Source of the DNA: Phycomyces blakesleeanus NRRL 1555(-)
Lineage: Eukaryota > Mucoromycota > Mucoromycetes > Mucorales > Phycomycetaceae
Assembly: GCF_001638985.1 (NCBI RefSeq)
Contig: NW_017265154.1
Span: 682,001 to 746,000, forward strand
Length of the DNA: 64,000 nucleotides
Direction of reading: 5' to 3'
Shown one piece after another: positions 49,112 through 61,447 of the stretch. Within the stretch, counting starts at the first letter, position 1. The number at the start of each line of letters is the position of its first letter. The notes below the pieces were generated by a model, which saw nothing but the letters and a program-made list of their open reading frames with translations, ran no database searches and was not told where the DNA came from. The position numbers and the translations under genes were made by a program.

Positions 49112-52034
49112 TGTCCTGTATTCAGTTTGCTTTATTTGTAAATTTACCATTGTCCAACTATTTGAATCGAACAATTATATCATGTTATTCGATCTTTGCA
49201 AAGGTACAATTTTGATTATATATATATTTAAATAAAATAAAATGAAAAATGAAACCTGTTCAAAAAATAGTAATTACTATCATTATTAATAATATAATAT
49301 ATATATATATAAAGTATGCTGCATGGTACAAGATCTACGTTGATGCAAGCCATATGTATCTTATTTAGATCATCTTTTTTCTTTAAAAAAGAATTAAGAT
49401 TCTGTGTAGGTACTCATAGGGTGGATAGTTCAAATGTCACAAAAAAGAAAATACCTCGATCAACCAACCTGAAAATAGTACAAAGATATACCAATATATT
49501 AATGAGGTTATATATGTAAAAGTGTGATTTTATTTAGTAAACCCTATACTCAAGAGATATAATTCTCTAATTATTATTATTATTTTTAAAAAAACCCTAA
49601 TAAATGAAAATGATTGGACTTTGCTTGTATGACTATTAAGAAGCCAAACATTTCAATCAAACTATACCATTACAAATCGATAAATATAAATACCAGGCTT
49701 TATAACAATAAATTATAATAAAAAGAGAAAAGAAAAAGAATGACAGACTAACAGACTAACAGAGCAGTAAAATGAAATACAATATATATATATATATATA
49801 TTCCAAAGAAGTGTTGATAGCAATCAAAAACCAAATACCATATATGGATATCAGAAATATCCTGTCCCTGTTTCTTTTTTGTATTTTTGTGTTTTTTGGT
49901 TTTTTTTTTCTTCTTTTTTTTTGCGAGGATATGATTGGCGAACTTTAAAACTGTAAAATACCCTATTTTGGACTCGAATGTCTACCAAATTTAGGTTATG
50001 GATCCATTTTTTGTGATTTTTATTTTTATTTTTTCGATTGACACTTCCACTCCGTGAGCACAAAAATATGATACACATTTTACAAATGTGTAACAATCTT
50101 TTTTTTTTTTTTTTTGTCTTGGGGGACAAAAAAAAAAACTTCAAAATATAGATTACTCAAACACCCCCCTCCCAAAATATATACATAGTAGATAGACATA
50201 ATATCCAACCCCCTTGTCAATACATAGTACGCAATGTATATATAAGTATATAAATTGTACAACCTAAATTGTACAAATATTTTGAATGCTGTGTTCTGAG
50301 GCGTCTTACGGATCCTTAACAGATAGACAAAAAAAAAATATAGAATACACTACTTATCTTCATTCTTCTCCTTTCATATACGATCGTACATCTTGTATAA
50401 TTAATGACATTAGAAAAAAAAAGGATAGAGATAAGACAGAAAAGACAGAAAGGCAGTAGTAATAGAAGAAGACGAAGAAGGAATACGACATTGAACCCTA
50501 CATGTATTATGTTACATGGAATACACAAAGTGTACACACACACACACACACACAAAGGACCTTTTTTTTGCTTATTTACTGTTATTATTTGCCACGGAAT
50601 CTACACACAATATCCTGCCAATCTGCACTTAAACTGCATGCACACATCATCCAGTAAACCTGTATTATTATTACTACTTGTCATTTGTTGTTTGCTATTG
50701 ATAAATATTTAGTTAAAACGTCTATGTAGAAAATAGAATACTTACTGGAACTTTACAATAAAGATAGACATTTATATATTGAATGGTATTTCTGAAATAT
50801 TATCCTTTTGTACAAATATCCTACAAATCAATTGCATGGAATAATTATATATATATATTAATTGCTATGAGTGTATGGGCGTGTGATACATATTATCTTG
50901 AGGACTCCACCATATGATCAATTATATTTCGTTTTTCGTTTTTGGCTTTGTACAATAGCTAGAGAGAAATTAAGAAAGAGCAAAAGAGAAAGGGAATGTA
51001 TTGGATAAACTTTGTTTTTAAATTTTAGTAAGAGCATACACGTACTTACACTTATACCTACACCTACACCCACACATGTACATGATATATACATATGCAT
51101 ACATAAGTGTTTGAGGTGGGTTGCATGTACCTGACAAATTTTGTTTCCTCCAAGGACATTTCCTTTTGTGGGGTAAAAGAAGGTACACAGCATCAGCACT
51201 GTACATATCTCCAGGTCTATACCTTTACAAATTTGTCTAGACACAAATACATTTGTATGTATATATGTATTTGATTATTTGGCTATTATTACAAGCACCA
51301 TTACTATTACTATTACTATTACTATTGATATTGATATTGATATTATAAAGATTGTGTAATTTTTAGCTTGGATTTATATTTTGTTATGTTATATATACAT
51401 TTTTTTTTGAAACGGTAAACAATACTTCTTCTATCACCTTTACTCCTTGGTCATTTTCTTTTTCAAAAACAAACAAATAAATAAATAAAATATATTACTA
51501 ATCCCGTTGCTGTTACTGTTACTGTTACTGTCATTGTATCTTTCTTTGGTTAATTCATTTATTTTCTACAAAGAAAGCTTACAATGATATATAGTTTGTA
51601 TTAGCTTTATTGAGCTAAAGAATTTCTTTCTCTATTTTTCTTTTGCTTCTGCTGCTTCCACTTCTTCTTTGGCCCCTACAGTTACCAATTTCAGAGTATT
51701 TTATTCTTTAAGCTCAATCAATCATTCATTCATTCATTCATTCATTCATATTTTTATTTATTTATTTATGGATCTATTAAAATCACACGCTGTCAGCCAC
51801 ATAGAATCTCGGCATAAGCTTACAAAGATGAACCACTTTGACTTTCCGTTAATACAAACATAAACAAAAGATGGCAAACCACACCCACAACAATAATATC
51901 AACAAAACACCATTAACAACCAATAGAGTAATATTTACTTACTTCTTTATTTATTTTGATTTATTTAAAGTTATTGATTGATTACCTTGTGTCTAGACCT
52001 TGCCTATCAAATAAAATCAAATCAAATCAAATCA

Positions 52035-52065
<31 letters not shown>

Positions 52066-53107
52066 TAATTGATAATCCTTATTTATTTATTGATCTTTTT
52101 AAACTTTTTTTTTAAAAAACGAGAAAATGGAAACGGAAAGGCGTCCGTTTGTCAAACCTTACAAGAAGAAAACAGCAGCAGTAACAACAAATATATTTAT
52201 AGGATAAAGGTTATATACATATACTATAAACATTCAATTCTCATTAAATTCTCATCACTTTATTGATTCTTCAAAGTGGTAAATAAAAGTATAACTATAA
52301 AATAAAATAAAGCGGGCGTCTTCCGAGAATTGAGATTAGTAAATTGTACATTTTTATTTTGTACTTCTATAGGAGATCATCATCTTCTTTTTTGTTTTGT
52401 TTTTTTTTGGCTTTATATCCAACGAACACATCATTGGTGCGACGATTAACAAATAAAAGTACAAAAAAAAAAAGGACTTTTAGTCTATGTATCTTTGTAT
52501 CTATGTATGTCTTTATTTATTTATTTATTTATTTATGTGTGTATGAGCGATTGATTCATTGATTGAGTGAGTAAAAGATAGAGACAAAGATAAAGGGTAA
52601 TATTCCCGGATCAAAAAAAAAAAAGTACCAAAATCTAAATATTATTTATAAAGTCTATTTTGTTCAAATATGTATTATTACTATTATTATTACACTACGG
52701 AAAAGTGGCGATTTTTTTTTTCGTTTTCTTTTCTCTCATAGTGTTGGTCTATTCCATAAATGATAATATATTGGTCTTTTACAATAATGAATATACATAT
52801 TTGTAACTAACTAAATACAAATAAACCCTAAATTATACGTCAATTCTAAAATCATCCTTTTCATTTTTCATTCTTTACTTTATGTTCTGTTGTATTGAAA
52901 ATGAAATTAAAAATAAAGATATATACACTTTATATATATATATATATATATGTATTGCCTTTAAATAATTTAAAAGGAAAGAAAGAGACTCAAAGTATAC
53001 CAAGCATTTAAATCAAGAAACATATAAAGAAGTATTGTTTTTTAAATACATACTTTATCATTAACTTATTCATATTTTATATACACCTTACAAACATATA
53101 CATATTC

Positions 53108-53139
<32 letters not shown>

Positions 53140-53168
53140 TAAATAAATAAATAAATATATATATATAT
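48550..53168. other. 4.6-kb AT-rich intergenic region
   Basis: The part just right of 48549 is A/G-rich on the plus strand (48780-48895), so CT-rich on the IQ gene coding strand, a likely promoter and leader. Beyond it are long TA runs (49080-49111, 49783-49800), TTTA/AAAT and CATT arrays, and no supported gene. ORFs at 48997, 49316, 50404, 51018, 51669 and 52344 are low complexity. Confidence 0.5.
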
Positions 53169-53195
53169 GCCGGACTTGTGACCTTTGATTTGATT

Positions 53196-53278
53196 TTCCG
53201 GACTATTCCGGGGGAGGGGAGGAGGAATTCTAAAAGTAAGACTTGTGTGTGGCCTGACCCGTACATCCTCCTCTTTTA
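53196..53278 (+). promoter_or_regulatory. eS30 promoter: paired TTCCGG boxes and an ACATCC(T/C)-type pyrimidine initiator
   Basis: TTCCGG occurs at 53196-53201 and 53206-53211, followed by a G-run (GGGGGAGGGGAGG) and then ACATCCTCCTCTTTTA at 53263-53278, whose end is 14 nt before the ATG. The same parts occur in the same order before eS1. This looks like a coordinated ribosomal-protein promoter with a TOP-like start region. Confidence 0.6.
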
Positions 53279-53292
53279 CACATCATCTCACC

Positions 53293-53831
53293 ATGGTAAG
53301 CAAAAAGACCACATACATACATACATAAAGAATACAATTATCCGAAAAATCCCCTCGATGCATCAACTACAACGAGATCAACATCAATCCTTATCGATTA
53401 TTGATCACCAATGATCAATCATTGAATTAATATATCTACAGACAAATAAGAAATAATTAGTCATACTACCAAGTATATCATTTTAATATGTATGTGTTTG
53501 TGCTTCTAGGGTAAAGTCCACGGATCTTTGGCACGTGCCGGTAAAGTCAAGTCTCAGACCCCCAAGGTCGCCAAGCAGGAGAAGAAGAAGCCCAAGACTG
53601 GTCGCGCAAAGAAGAGACAGGTTTACAAGTAAGTATTCTCTTATGTATATATATATTCTATACTGTATACCACTTGGTGTTATTTGTGTCATTTGGAGAA
53701 ATCAAATCAACATTCATTAATCATTTTCCTTCTTCACTTTCTCTTTAATCAATAGCCGTCGTTTCGTCAACGTCACTGCCACCATTGGCGGTAAGCGCAG
53801 AATGAACCCTGCCCCCACTGCTGGCCCTTAA
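53293..53831 (+). CDS. RPS30: 40S ribosomal protein eS30 (RPS30), 65 aa, no ubiquitin-like fusion
   Basis: Small basic protein of the 40S subunit near the decoding site. Three exons: the start codon alone (53293-53295, ATG|GTAAGC), 53510-53628 and 53756-53831. The product begins [14 protein letters not shown] and continues [20 protein letters not shown], then N-R-R-F-V-N-V-T, all hallmarks of eS30. The length (65 aa) matches the free protein; the animal FUBI ubiquitin-like fusion is absent, as in other fungi. Exon 1 is just the ATG, so splicing is required for any product. It is followed in tandem by the eS1 gene about 1.05 kb downstream, and AATAAA signals lie just after the stop (about 53877, 53905). 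Confidence 0.96.
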
Positions 53832-54543
53832 AGCGTCCAACAAACAAGCAAAACTTCTTCCAAACTTATAAAAAAAAATAAAAGACTACCAACTTTCAAA
53901 CCGAAATAAAGTAATTCTATTTTTTCAAAAAAAAAAACAAAAAAAAGGGCAGACAGCAGAGAGAATATAGGTTTATACATGGAAGGAAATGGCAAATTTT
54001 ATTTGCAATTGACTTTTTTATTTTCAATAAGCTGTGTGTATATATATGTGTGTGTGGTGGTATGTGCGTTTTGTCTTTGGAGGGGTTTACTTGTGAATAA
54101 ATGGAAATTGGTAACGGAATGTGGAATGTGAACAATTTCTGTCATTACACATTTAATTGTCATTTAGTTTACTTCTTCATTCGTCAATGAGATTCCCATA
54201 AAGTATTCAATGCGTATAATGTACATTTTTTATTTGCATTTATTCCTTTGAATTGCACTCTGCAATCCTTAAATGCTTGTAGTACATCTGCACGATAAGA
54301 TTCTTATTATTTTTTTCTTTATTTAATTATCATTCTTGCAGTTAATTATTGTGAATGTGTCTTGTGTGAATTTGTTTATTGCTTTTAGTTAATTCTTGAA
54401 AATGCAAGTTCGATGAACGTATTTATACACTAATACACATGTGTTTTTGTCTTTAATTCAGAGTGATGATGTAGTTAGATGTTTCTTATTCCTACTATAT
54501 GGTTACATTACATTTCATTTTCAAAATAAAACAGTAAAATGCT

Positions 54544-54576
<33 letters not shown>

Positions 54577-54706
54577 GCTTTAATGAATACTCAAAGTTCA
54601 CTTCCATATTCCTGTCATTCTCCTTGTCCCATCAATAAATAAATATAAAACACGCATGCATACACATCACGTGATATTCTGTCGAGTATAACCGAAATAT
54701 GTATTG
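53832..54706. other. Intergenic region between eS30 and eS1
   Basis: eS30 3' UTR, then AT-rich DNA with a TA run (54545-54567) and a palindromic ATCACGTGAT at 54666-54675. No ORF is supported. Confidence 0.5.
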
Positions 54707-54873
54707 TTCCGGTACGTGTTTTCCGGGATGAGGGAATATTTTGAACCAGATTATTATTATTTTTGGGGGGTGAGGGAGGAAATGAAGGGAGGGGGGGCGA
54801 GAAGGGGGAGAGAGGGGGTCGAGAAACCAAAAGTATTCCGCAGGGCTGTGCCTCCGCACATCCTTCTCTTTTA
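54707..54873 (+). promoter_or_regulatory. eS1 promoter: paired TTCCGG boxes, G-rich tract and pyrimidine initiator
   Basis: TTCCGG at 54707-54712 and 54721-54726 is followed by a long G-rich strand (about 54764-54820) and ACATCCTTCTCTTTTA at 54858-54873, ending 13 nt before the ATG. The 16-mer differs from that of eS30 at one base. The shared order and spacing argue for common regulation of the two 40S genes. Confidence 0.6.
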
Positions 54874-54886
54874 GCTTGCATCCATC

Positions 54887-56210
54887 ATGGGTATGAACAT
54901 ACAACGACTTTATTCAACATTTTCAACCGAATCCATCAAACAACAAACAAGATTGCTAATCAATCCTTTTTACATTTTAATCCATCTTTCTATATCCATA
55001 TATCTGCATCTGCATCTGTATCTGTATATTCGCATACATACATACATACATACTTACCTACATACACTGCATATACATACAATACATGCAATACATACAC
55101 TATACTACAAATAATATACAAATATTACTTGCAACCACAAACAACATGCCATACAACTACACCACCACCACCAACACCACCACTATACCATACCACAACA
55201 ACACAATCAACACACGTTGAATCACTTGTTTTTAAATCCGTAAAAAACCATGAACCCGATTGTGTCTTCTATATGATTTTTTTTTTAAAATTTTCATTGT
55301 CCCAAATTAATTGTAATTCTCTACCTTGATGACGAATTGCTGCTATGATTGTGCTTTTGTTTTTTTTTTCCTTTGAAAAAAATGATAATTATAATACATC
55401 ATTCATCAATCAGCCGTCGGAAAGAACAAGCGTCTTAGTAAGGGAAAGAAGGGTTTGAAGAAGAAGGTCGTCGACCCTTTCACCCGCAAAGACTGGTATG
55501 ACATCAAGGCTCCCTCTATGTTCGAGGTTCGCCAGGCCGGTAAGACCCTCGTCAACCGCACCCAGGGTCTCCGTAACGCCAACGACTCCCTCGATGGTCG
55601 TGTTCTCGAGCTCTCCCTCGGCGATCTCGCCAAGGATGAGACCCGCGCCTTCCGCAAGATCCAGCTCAAGGTTGATGAGATCCAGGGTAAGAACCTGCTC
55701 ACCAACTTCTACGGCATGGACATGACCACCGACAAGCTCCGCTCTATGGTCAAGAAGTGGCAGACCCTCATCGAGGCCTTTGTTGATGTCAAGACCACTG
55801 ATGGTTATCTTGTCCGTATCTTCACCGTTGCCTTCACTTCCCGTCGCCGCAACCAGGTCAAGAAGACCACCTACGCCCAGTCCGCCCAGATCCGTCAGAT
55901 CCGCAAGAAGATGTTCGAGATCATGTCCGAGGAGGCTGTTGTCTGCGACTTGAAGGAGTTGGTTGCCAAGGTTACCTCCTCTGCCTCTGCTTCGGCTCAG
56001 GACTCTATTGCTGTCCGCATCGAGAAGGCTTGCCACGGTATCTACCCTCTCCAGAACACCTACACCCGCAAGGTCAAGATCCTCAAGGCACCCAAGTTCG
56101 ATGTCTCTGCCCTCTTGGCCCTCCACGGTGGTGCCTCTGCCGGTGACTCTGATGTCGGTGCCAAGATCTCCAAGGAGTTCGTCGAGCCCCCCGTCCTTAC
56201 CAGCGTTTAA
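54887..56210 (+). CDS. RPS1: 40S ribosomal protein eS1 (RPS3a/Rps1), 266 aa
   Basis: Component of the 40S subunit near the mRNA exit site. Exon 1 is only ATGG (54887-54890); a 523-nt intron (54891-55413, donor GTATGA, acceptor TCAG) leads to exon 2 (55414-56210). The protein starts [14 protein letters not shown] and contains [61 protein letters not shown] and [10 protein letters not shown], diagnostic of eS1, at normal family length. Codon use is strongly biased to C-ending codons, unlike its neighbours, as expected of a very highly expressed gene. The intron is far longer than most here and contains CATA and CACCAC repeats. Confidence 0.97.
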
Positions 56211-57044
56211 AGCCTTGGTTTAATTTCTCTATACGTTTTTTACCTTTTTTTTTTTACTTTTCTATCTTTCGATTTCTCTCACTCTCTCTCTTTTTCTTTT
56301 TCTCTTTTTTATTTCTTAAAAAGGAAAAAATTAAAATAATAGAAAGATTTTGCTGTAAAAAAATAAAAAAGAAATAAATTAAATTAAAAAAATTATTCAA
56401 GATGAAAACACTCTTATTGTTATTGCTGGTGTCAAGAAGTATTTGAAGGAGGTTTTTCCCCTTTTTTTTTATTTCTTAATGAGTGAATGAATTGATTTAG
56501 TGGAGTAGAGTGTATATTTTTTTTTCTTTTCTTGGAACTTTAGGTGTGGTATACAGACAGGTACAAGACAGATAATGGGATTTGGATTTGGATTTGGTGT
56601 GCATTGTGAGATTTATTTTTGAGAAAAATGTGGTGATACAACTGCAAGATTCGTAAACTACTCTACTACAAGTAAAGGTTGTATATGTGTTATAGATATG
56701 TACAACAAAACATAAATAGAGAAAAGAAGAAAAAAGGGTTAAGGTGAAGGAGGGAAGCAAGAAGTAAAATAAAAAGAAGAAGAAGTAAGAAGCAGGGATA
56801 AAGAGAAAATGAAGAAGGAAAAAAGGAAGAGGATGAGAAACAAAGACAGAGAGAAGGGAAAAGGGGGGGTGGAGGAGGAAGGTAGGAGGTGTGAAGGGGT
56901 AAGGATATATATGTGTGTGTGTATGTGTGTGTGTATGTATGTGGGTGTGGGTGTGGGTGAGGAGGCGTGAATAGCGACCTTCTTTTTTTTTAATATATAT
57001 CTATCTATCTTTCTATCGATTTATTTATCTATTTTCGCCTTCCA
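56211..57044. other. Convergent 3' intergenic region between eS1 and the MFS gene
   Basis: eS1 3' UTR and terminator, then purine-rich DNA with G-runs (56850-56900) and GT repeats (56905-56960). No ORF is supported. Confidence 0.5.
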
Positions 57045-59918
57045 TTATCTTTGATCTGCATCCATTGCCTCTTTCCGGGCTATACGTCTGGTACGCTCTA
57101 GTCGCCACTGGTGGCCGTACCTCAACTCAATCACCATCAAAATTCGAGACACAAATAGTACCAGAGACACGGTTGTGAACATCCAACCTACGCCAATGGC
57201 AGCGATACCAGGATTGATGATCACCACAGCAACCGCGCCCAACAAACACCTACATTATTATTAATAATCAATTGAATTGAATTTTGAAAGGTTAAAAAAT
57301 AATAATAATCAATTGATTAGATAAAGGAATACAAATACAAATATATATAAATATTTGGAAATATGGTAATGATGATTTTTCAATATTTAAATTGTATTTA
57401 CCTTGCTAAGTTATTGGAAGCTACAATTGCGGACGAGTTTCTAGGAAATAAGTCGACCAAGAGTGTACTGGTAGCATTGAAAGTTGAGGTAGAACAATAT
57501 CCCACTAAAAGTCGATTTGTACATATAAGTATATAGAAATTAAAGTATATAGATAGTTTAAATATGAGCCAATGTAAAATGCAAGGGAGCATAAAATAAG
57601 AATAAGAAGGGGAAGGGTACTTAGAAGAAGAAGAAGAACAACAACAACAACAAATAGACTTACAGATAGCTTGCAAGAACAAGATGGGGGCAATTGGTGC
57701 CTTGATGTGAAGGAGCCACCCGTAGATGATCATTGCAATATTAAAAGCGATTCCCCATATCCAAGTGATACTCATTCTTGCTCTTTCAATAGGAAAACTT
57801 GGGTCCATGTTGCCTCTATAATTTTAAAAATAAATAAAGAAATAGAGAGAATTCGTTGTTGTTGTTGTTGTTTTTTTTTAATATGTATATAATTATAAGT
57901 ACTGTAATTCTTCTTATCTCTCTCTCTGTGTGTGTGTCTGTATTTTTATTACCTCCTTGTTTGACTTTCGTCTAATCCAAGTTCGTTCGCAATTTTTTTA
58001 AATTGCCAGTTCAATATCCTTCCGGCCGTAAAGGAGCCTGTTCCTGCTCCAAGACCATTAGCAAGGAAACACAGGCCGATCTGAAGTTCATTGAGATGAT
58101 AGATGTCTGTGAAAAGATGTGTCATGCTAGTCAAGACACTGTAAAAACCGGCATACTGGAGCGAGTTATACATCAACACCACTGCGACATCTTTTTCGAG
58201 CAGGTACAGGACGGACTGGAGTGGATTTGGTAAGGTGAGGAATCTGCTCTTTGTTGGCTTGGCAACCACCTCGTGTTTGTCGTGATGGGCCACGGCTGTC
58301 ATGGCCGAATCGACACTGAGAAATCGAGTATGGACCCTTTTTGCCTTGTAATTTTTATACCATTGGAAGGGTGTCGGGTTGGCATAACCAGATCCATCAC
58401 CAACTAATTTGCGAAGGGTTTCTGGTAGAAACAGGACGAGTGTGATCCAGAGAGCAGAGCTAAGGATAGCCAGTAGCCAAAAGATCCATCTTTTTTTTAT
58501 ATACAATCAAAATAATAATCATAATATATAACATAATGTGTATATATATATTGTTATTAGTATATTGTTATTTAAAGACTACATTTAAATAGCATTTAAA
58601 TCATGGTGATATTAATCTTACCTCCAAGATAGTTGATGAGAAAGAATACCGCCTAAACAGGAAAATGAAAATTAAGAAGAAACAAGAATAACAATTAGTT
58701 TAGATCAGACGTTTAGAATGTAAAGTGCCAAGAATGAATGAATGAATAAATAAATAAATAAATAGATAGGTAGATAGGTAGGTAAATAAATGAATATCTT
58801 GAATCTAATCATTAAATATGCTTACCTAAAACTGGACCCAAGATTGGACCCATCATAGTACCCATACTGTACATGCCCATGTAACCAGCGCGTTCGGCAG
58901 GTACAGCCACATCACCTACAGAAATTAAAAAGAATATTATGTGTGTGTAAGAATAAATTTTGTAGTTGTTGGAACAAATCGTTATTATAGATATATGTGG
59001 ATATAGAATATAGGATATTGTTCTTATTCTTATTCTTATTCTTATTCTTATTCTTATTTTTTGTAATTTGTATTTGTATTTGTATTTGTATTTACCAATG
59101 GTACCAGCGCCAATGGCAATGACTGAACTAGACCCAAAAGCTTGTAACATGCGCATGCCGAGTAAAGTTTTATAGTCAGGTGCAAGGGCTATACCAATGC
59201 AAGCCATGATGTAGATGAAAATTGTCATGATGTAGACAGGACGTCTGCCCCAGTTGTCGGCCAAACCTCCCCAGAACGACGGAGAAACACCTTGAAAGAC
59301 CATGTAGACAGTTACGGTGAGATTGATAAGATCTGTAGTTGTGTGCATGTCCTGTATATTGTTATTATTTAAAATAAATTAAAGGGATGTATTGAGAAGA
59401 GAGTTCCTTTTTTTTTGGCTTTTTTTTTGCTTCTTGCTTCTTGGTTTTTTTTTAATACATATATACATGTGCGTGCTTTTGCCTTGTTTATTTTCAATAT
59501 ATTTTCTCTCTTTCTCTCGCTCTCTTTTTATTTTGTGCGGATATGTGCAGTGTGCGCAGTGTGTTCTTTGTACCTGTTGGATCATATTAAGAGCAGGGAA
59601 ATATATATTGGCTGAAAACGGAGAAAAGAAACTGGATAGCGCTGCCATAGCCACGATAGACATCTTTCGTTTCTTGCTAAATGACGAGTAAGGCGGCGGT
59701 ACTTCTTGGAAATGTTCTTTTGTAGGGTTTTGTTCGATACTATGTATAGAGGCAGCAGCTGTGATGGAAGATTTTGTGGATATTCTGCTGCTGCTTCTTT
59801 TGTGCTTGGCAGTGGACGTGAAGCTTCCTTCTCGATCGGGTATCAAAGTATGTACCATCGATTCGTTTCCTGGGGATGATGGATAGGACGAAAGGTTGAT
59901 TGTCTTTGGAGAAGACAT
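57045..59918 (-). CDS. Major facilitator superfamily exporter, DHA1 (drug:H+ antiporter) type, about 457 aa
   Basis: Predicted plasma-membrane proton antiporter for drugs, polyamines or organic acids. Eight exons: 59918-59574, 59351-59096, 58915-58826, 58652-58622, 58489-57953, 57815-57664, 57504-57402, 57249-57045; the frame closes at 457 codons. A cytosolic Ser-rich N-terminus (about 1-85) precedes TM1 (AALSSFFSPFSANIYFPAL). Motif A is clear in the TM2-TM3 loop (GGLADNWGRRPVYI), TM4 carries the R-M-L-Q-A-F-G-S-S motif B-like region, and TM5 has motif C (GPILGPVLGG). A central loop (about residues 175-230) separates the halves; the second half ends in TM12 and a basic Arg/Lys tail. It resembles yeast Qdr/Aqr1/Dtr1 exporters; the substrate cannot be read from sequence. 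Exon 4 is only 31 nt. Confidence 0.88.
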
Positions 59919-60290
59919 GTCTAATTATTCTTTTACGATTTTGTTATTCTAAATAAATAAATAAATAAATAAATAAATAGAGAAAGAGAAAGAGATAAAT
60001 GTAGGAAATGATGTTTAAAGATGTGTGTGTATATCTGGTAAAAAAATGTTCCAGATAATCGAGTGGATATATGAATGAACGGAAAGTGAATTTATTGAAT
60101 TATTATTTTTGAAAGAAGTGTAAGAAAGAAGACAACCCACACCCGCACATGTACTGGTATATATAAATGTATGTATTTATACAAAAAAAATATGTATGTA
60201 TGTACAAAAGGTAACCAATACAATTTAATAGTATACAATACAATATAATGTAATGCAATTTAATGCTATAAAGTAAAGTAAAATACAGTA

Positions 60291-60337
60291 TAGTACAGTA
60301 CAGTACAGTACAGTACAGTACAGTACAGTACAGTACA
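60291..60337. repeat. (GTACA)n pentamer array
   Basis: Perfect tandem CAGTA units, palindromic around each GTAC, in noncoding DNA. Related but degenerate units recur at 63400-63478. Confidence 0.85.
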
Positions 60338-61370
60338 TTACAATACATTGGAATACAATACACTACACCTGTGGAGGTGCATTCAGGGGTGAATGGAGCT
60401 AGAAGCACTGAAGATAGGTATACTAACTAACAGAAGCATACAAGATTTAGGGATGGTGATGGTCTATTTTTTAAGTGGGGCTGTTATCTATAGAAATATG
60501 AACTGAGAAACCTTTTTATTTTATTTTTATTATATTATATTATGGTTTGAATTGATTAACTTACCGACCAAATGCCGCTTGTCGTCATGACTCTTGTAAT
60601 TGCTCAGGTTTCTTGTTAAATTTTGTTTGAATACAATTTACTGGGTTAATCGTTATTACTATCATTAAAGACCTTGTCATTCTCCCTATGCAGATATAGA
60701 GATTTTTCGTACAAAATACACAAGTATCAAGAGACAAGTCAATAAAGCGTGATCATAATTTATTGGCACTAATATCATATATATTGTTAGTACTATGATT
60801 ACTGTGATCACTATGGTTACTACGGTTACTATGGTTATTGTGATTGTTGTGATTATTGTGATTAATAGTACTAGTGCAAAAGACAAATTATAAATATATG
60901 TATATGTATAAAAAAAACTACAGGGATACAAAGTATTTGCGATTCTTTGCCTCCTTAATTAGTCAAGAAATCCCTTGATACACAAACATATACGCACACA
61001 TACACACGCACGCACACACACGCACATACACATACACATATACACACACACATATACACACACATATATATATATAAGCATACTCGAGTTTTTTTTATCC
61101 ACGAACTTATGAACTTCCTTGATCGCTCGCTTACTCACTTACCCACCCACTTACTCAGTTACTTACTTGCTTGCTCACTTGAATATACAAGTGCAAACGG
61201 TACGCCTATATATACATATCTACACGCACAAGCACAAGCACACGCACACGCACACATAAAAAATTAACACGCAAAGTGGCGCATATAGAGCTGTAGTACA
61301 TTGGCAAAGGATCCTAGAATGAAGATCTTAAATCAACCATGACAAATCTTATCATCAACGACCGAGTACA

Positions 61371-61447
61371 TTTCTATTTCTATTCCTATTTCTATTCCTA
61401 TTTCTATTCCTAATCCTAATCCTAATCCTAATCCTAATCCTAATCCT
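61371..61447. repeat. (TTTCTATTCCTA)n followed by (TAATCC)n arrays
   Basis: Three copies of a 12-mer pass into at least six TAATCC hexamers. The reverse strand reads GGATTA, one base from the TTAGGG telomere unit, but there is no chromosome end here. Confidence 0.8.

Noticed and set aside
55321..55345. C-box-like TGATGAC in the eS1 intron as an intronic box C/D snoRNA
   Set aside because: There is no CTGA D box at a suitable distance and no terminal stem.
55410..56126. Long minus-strand ORF (238 codons) opposite eS1
   Set aside because: It mirrors the strongly codon-biased eS1 exon; the plus-strand protein is unmistakable.
61411..61447. Telomere-like (TAATCC)n array
   Set aside because: The unit differs from CCCTAA, the array is short, and it sits among other simple repeats with unique sequence on both sides.
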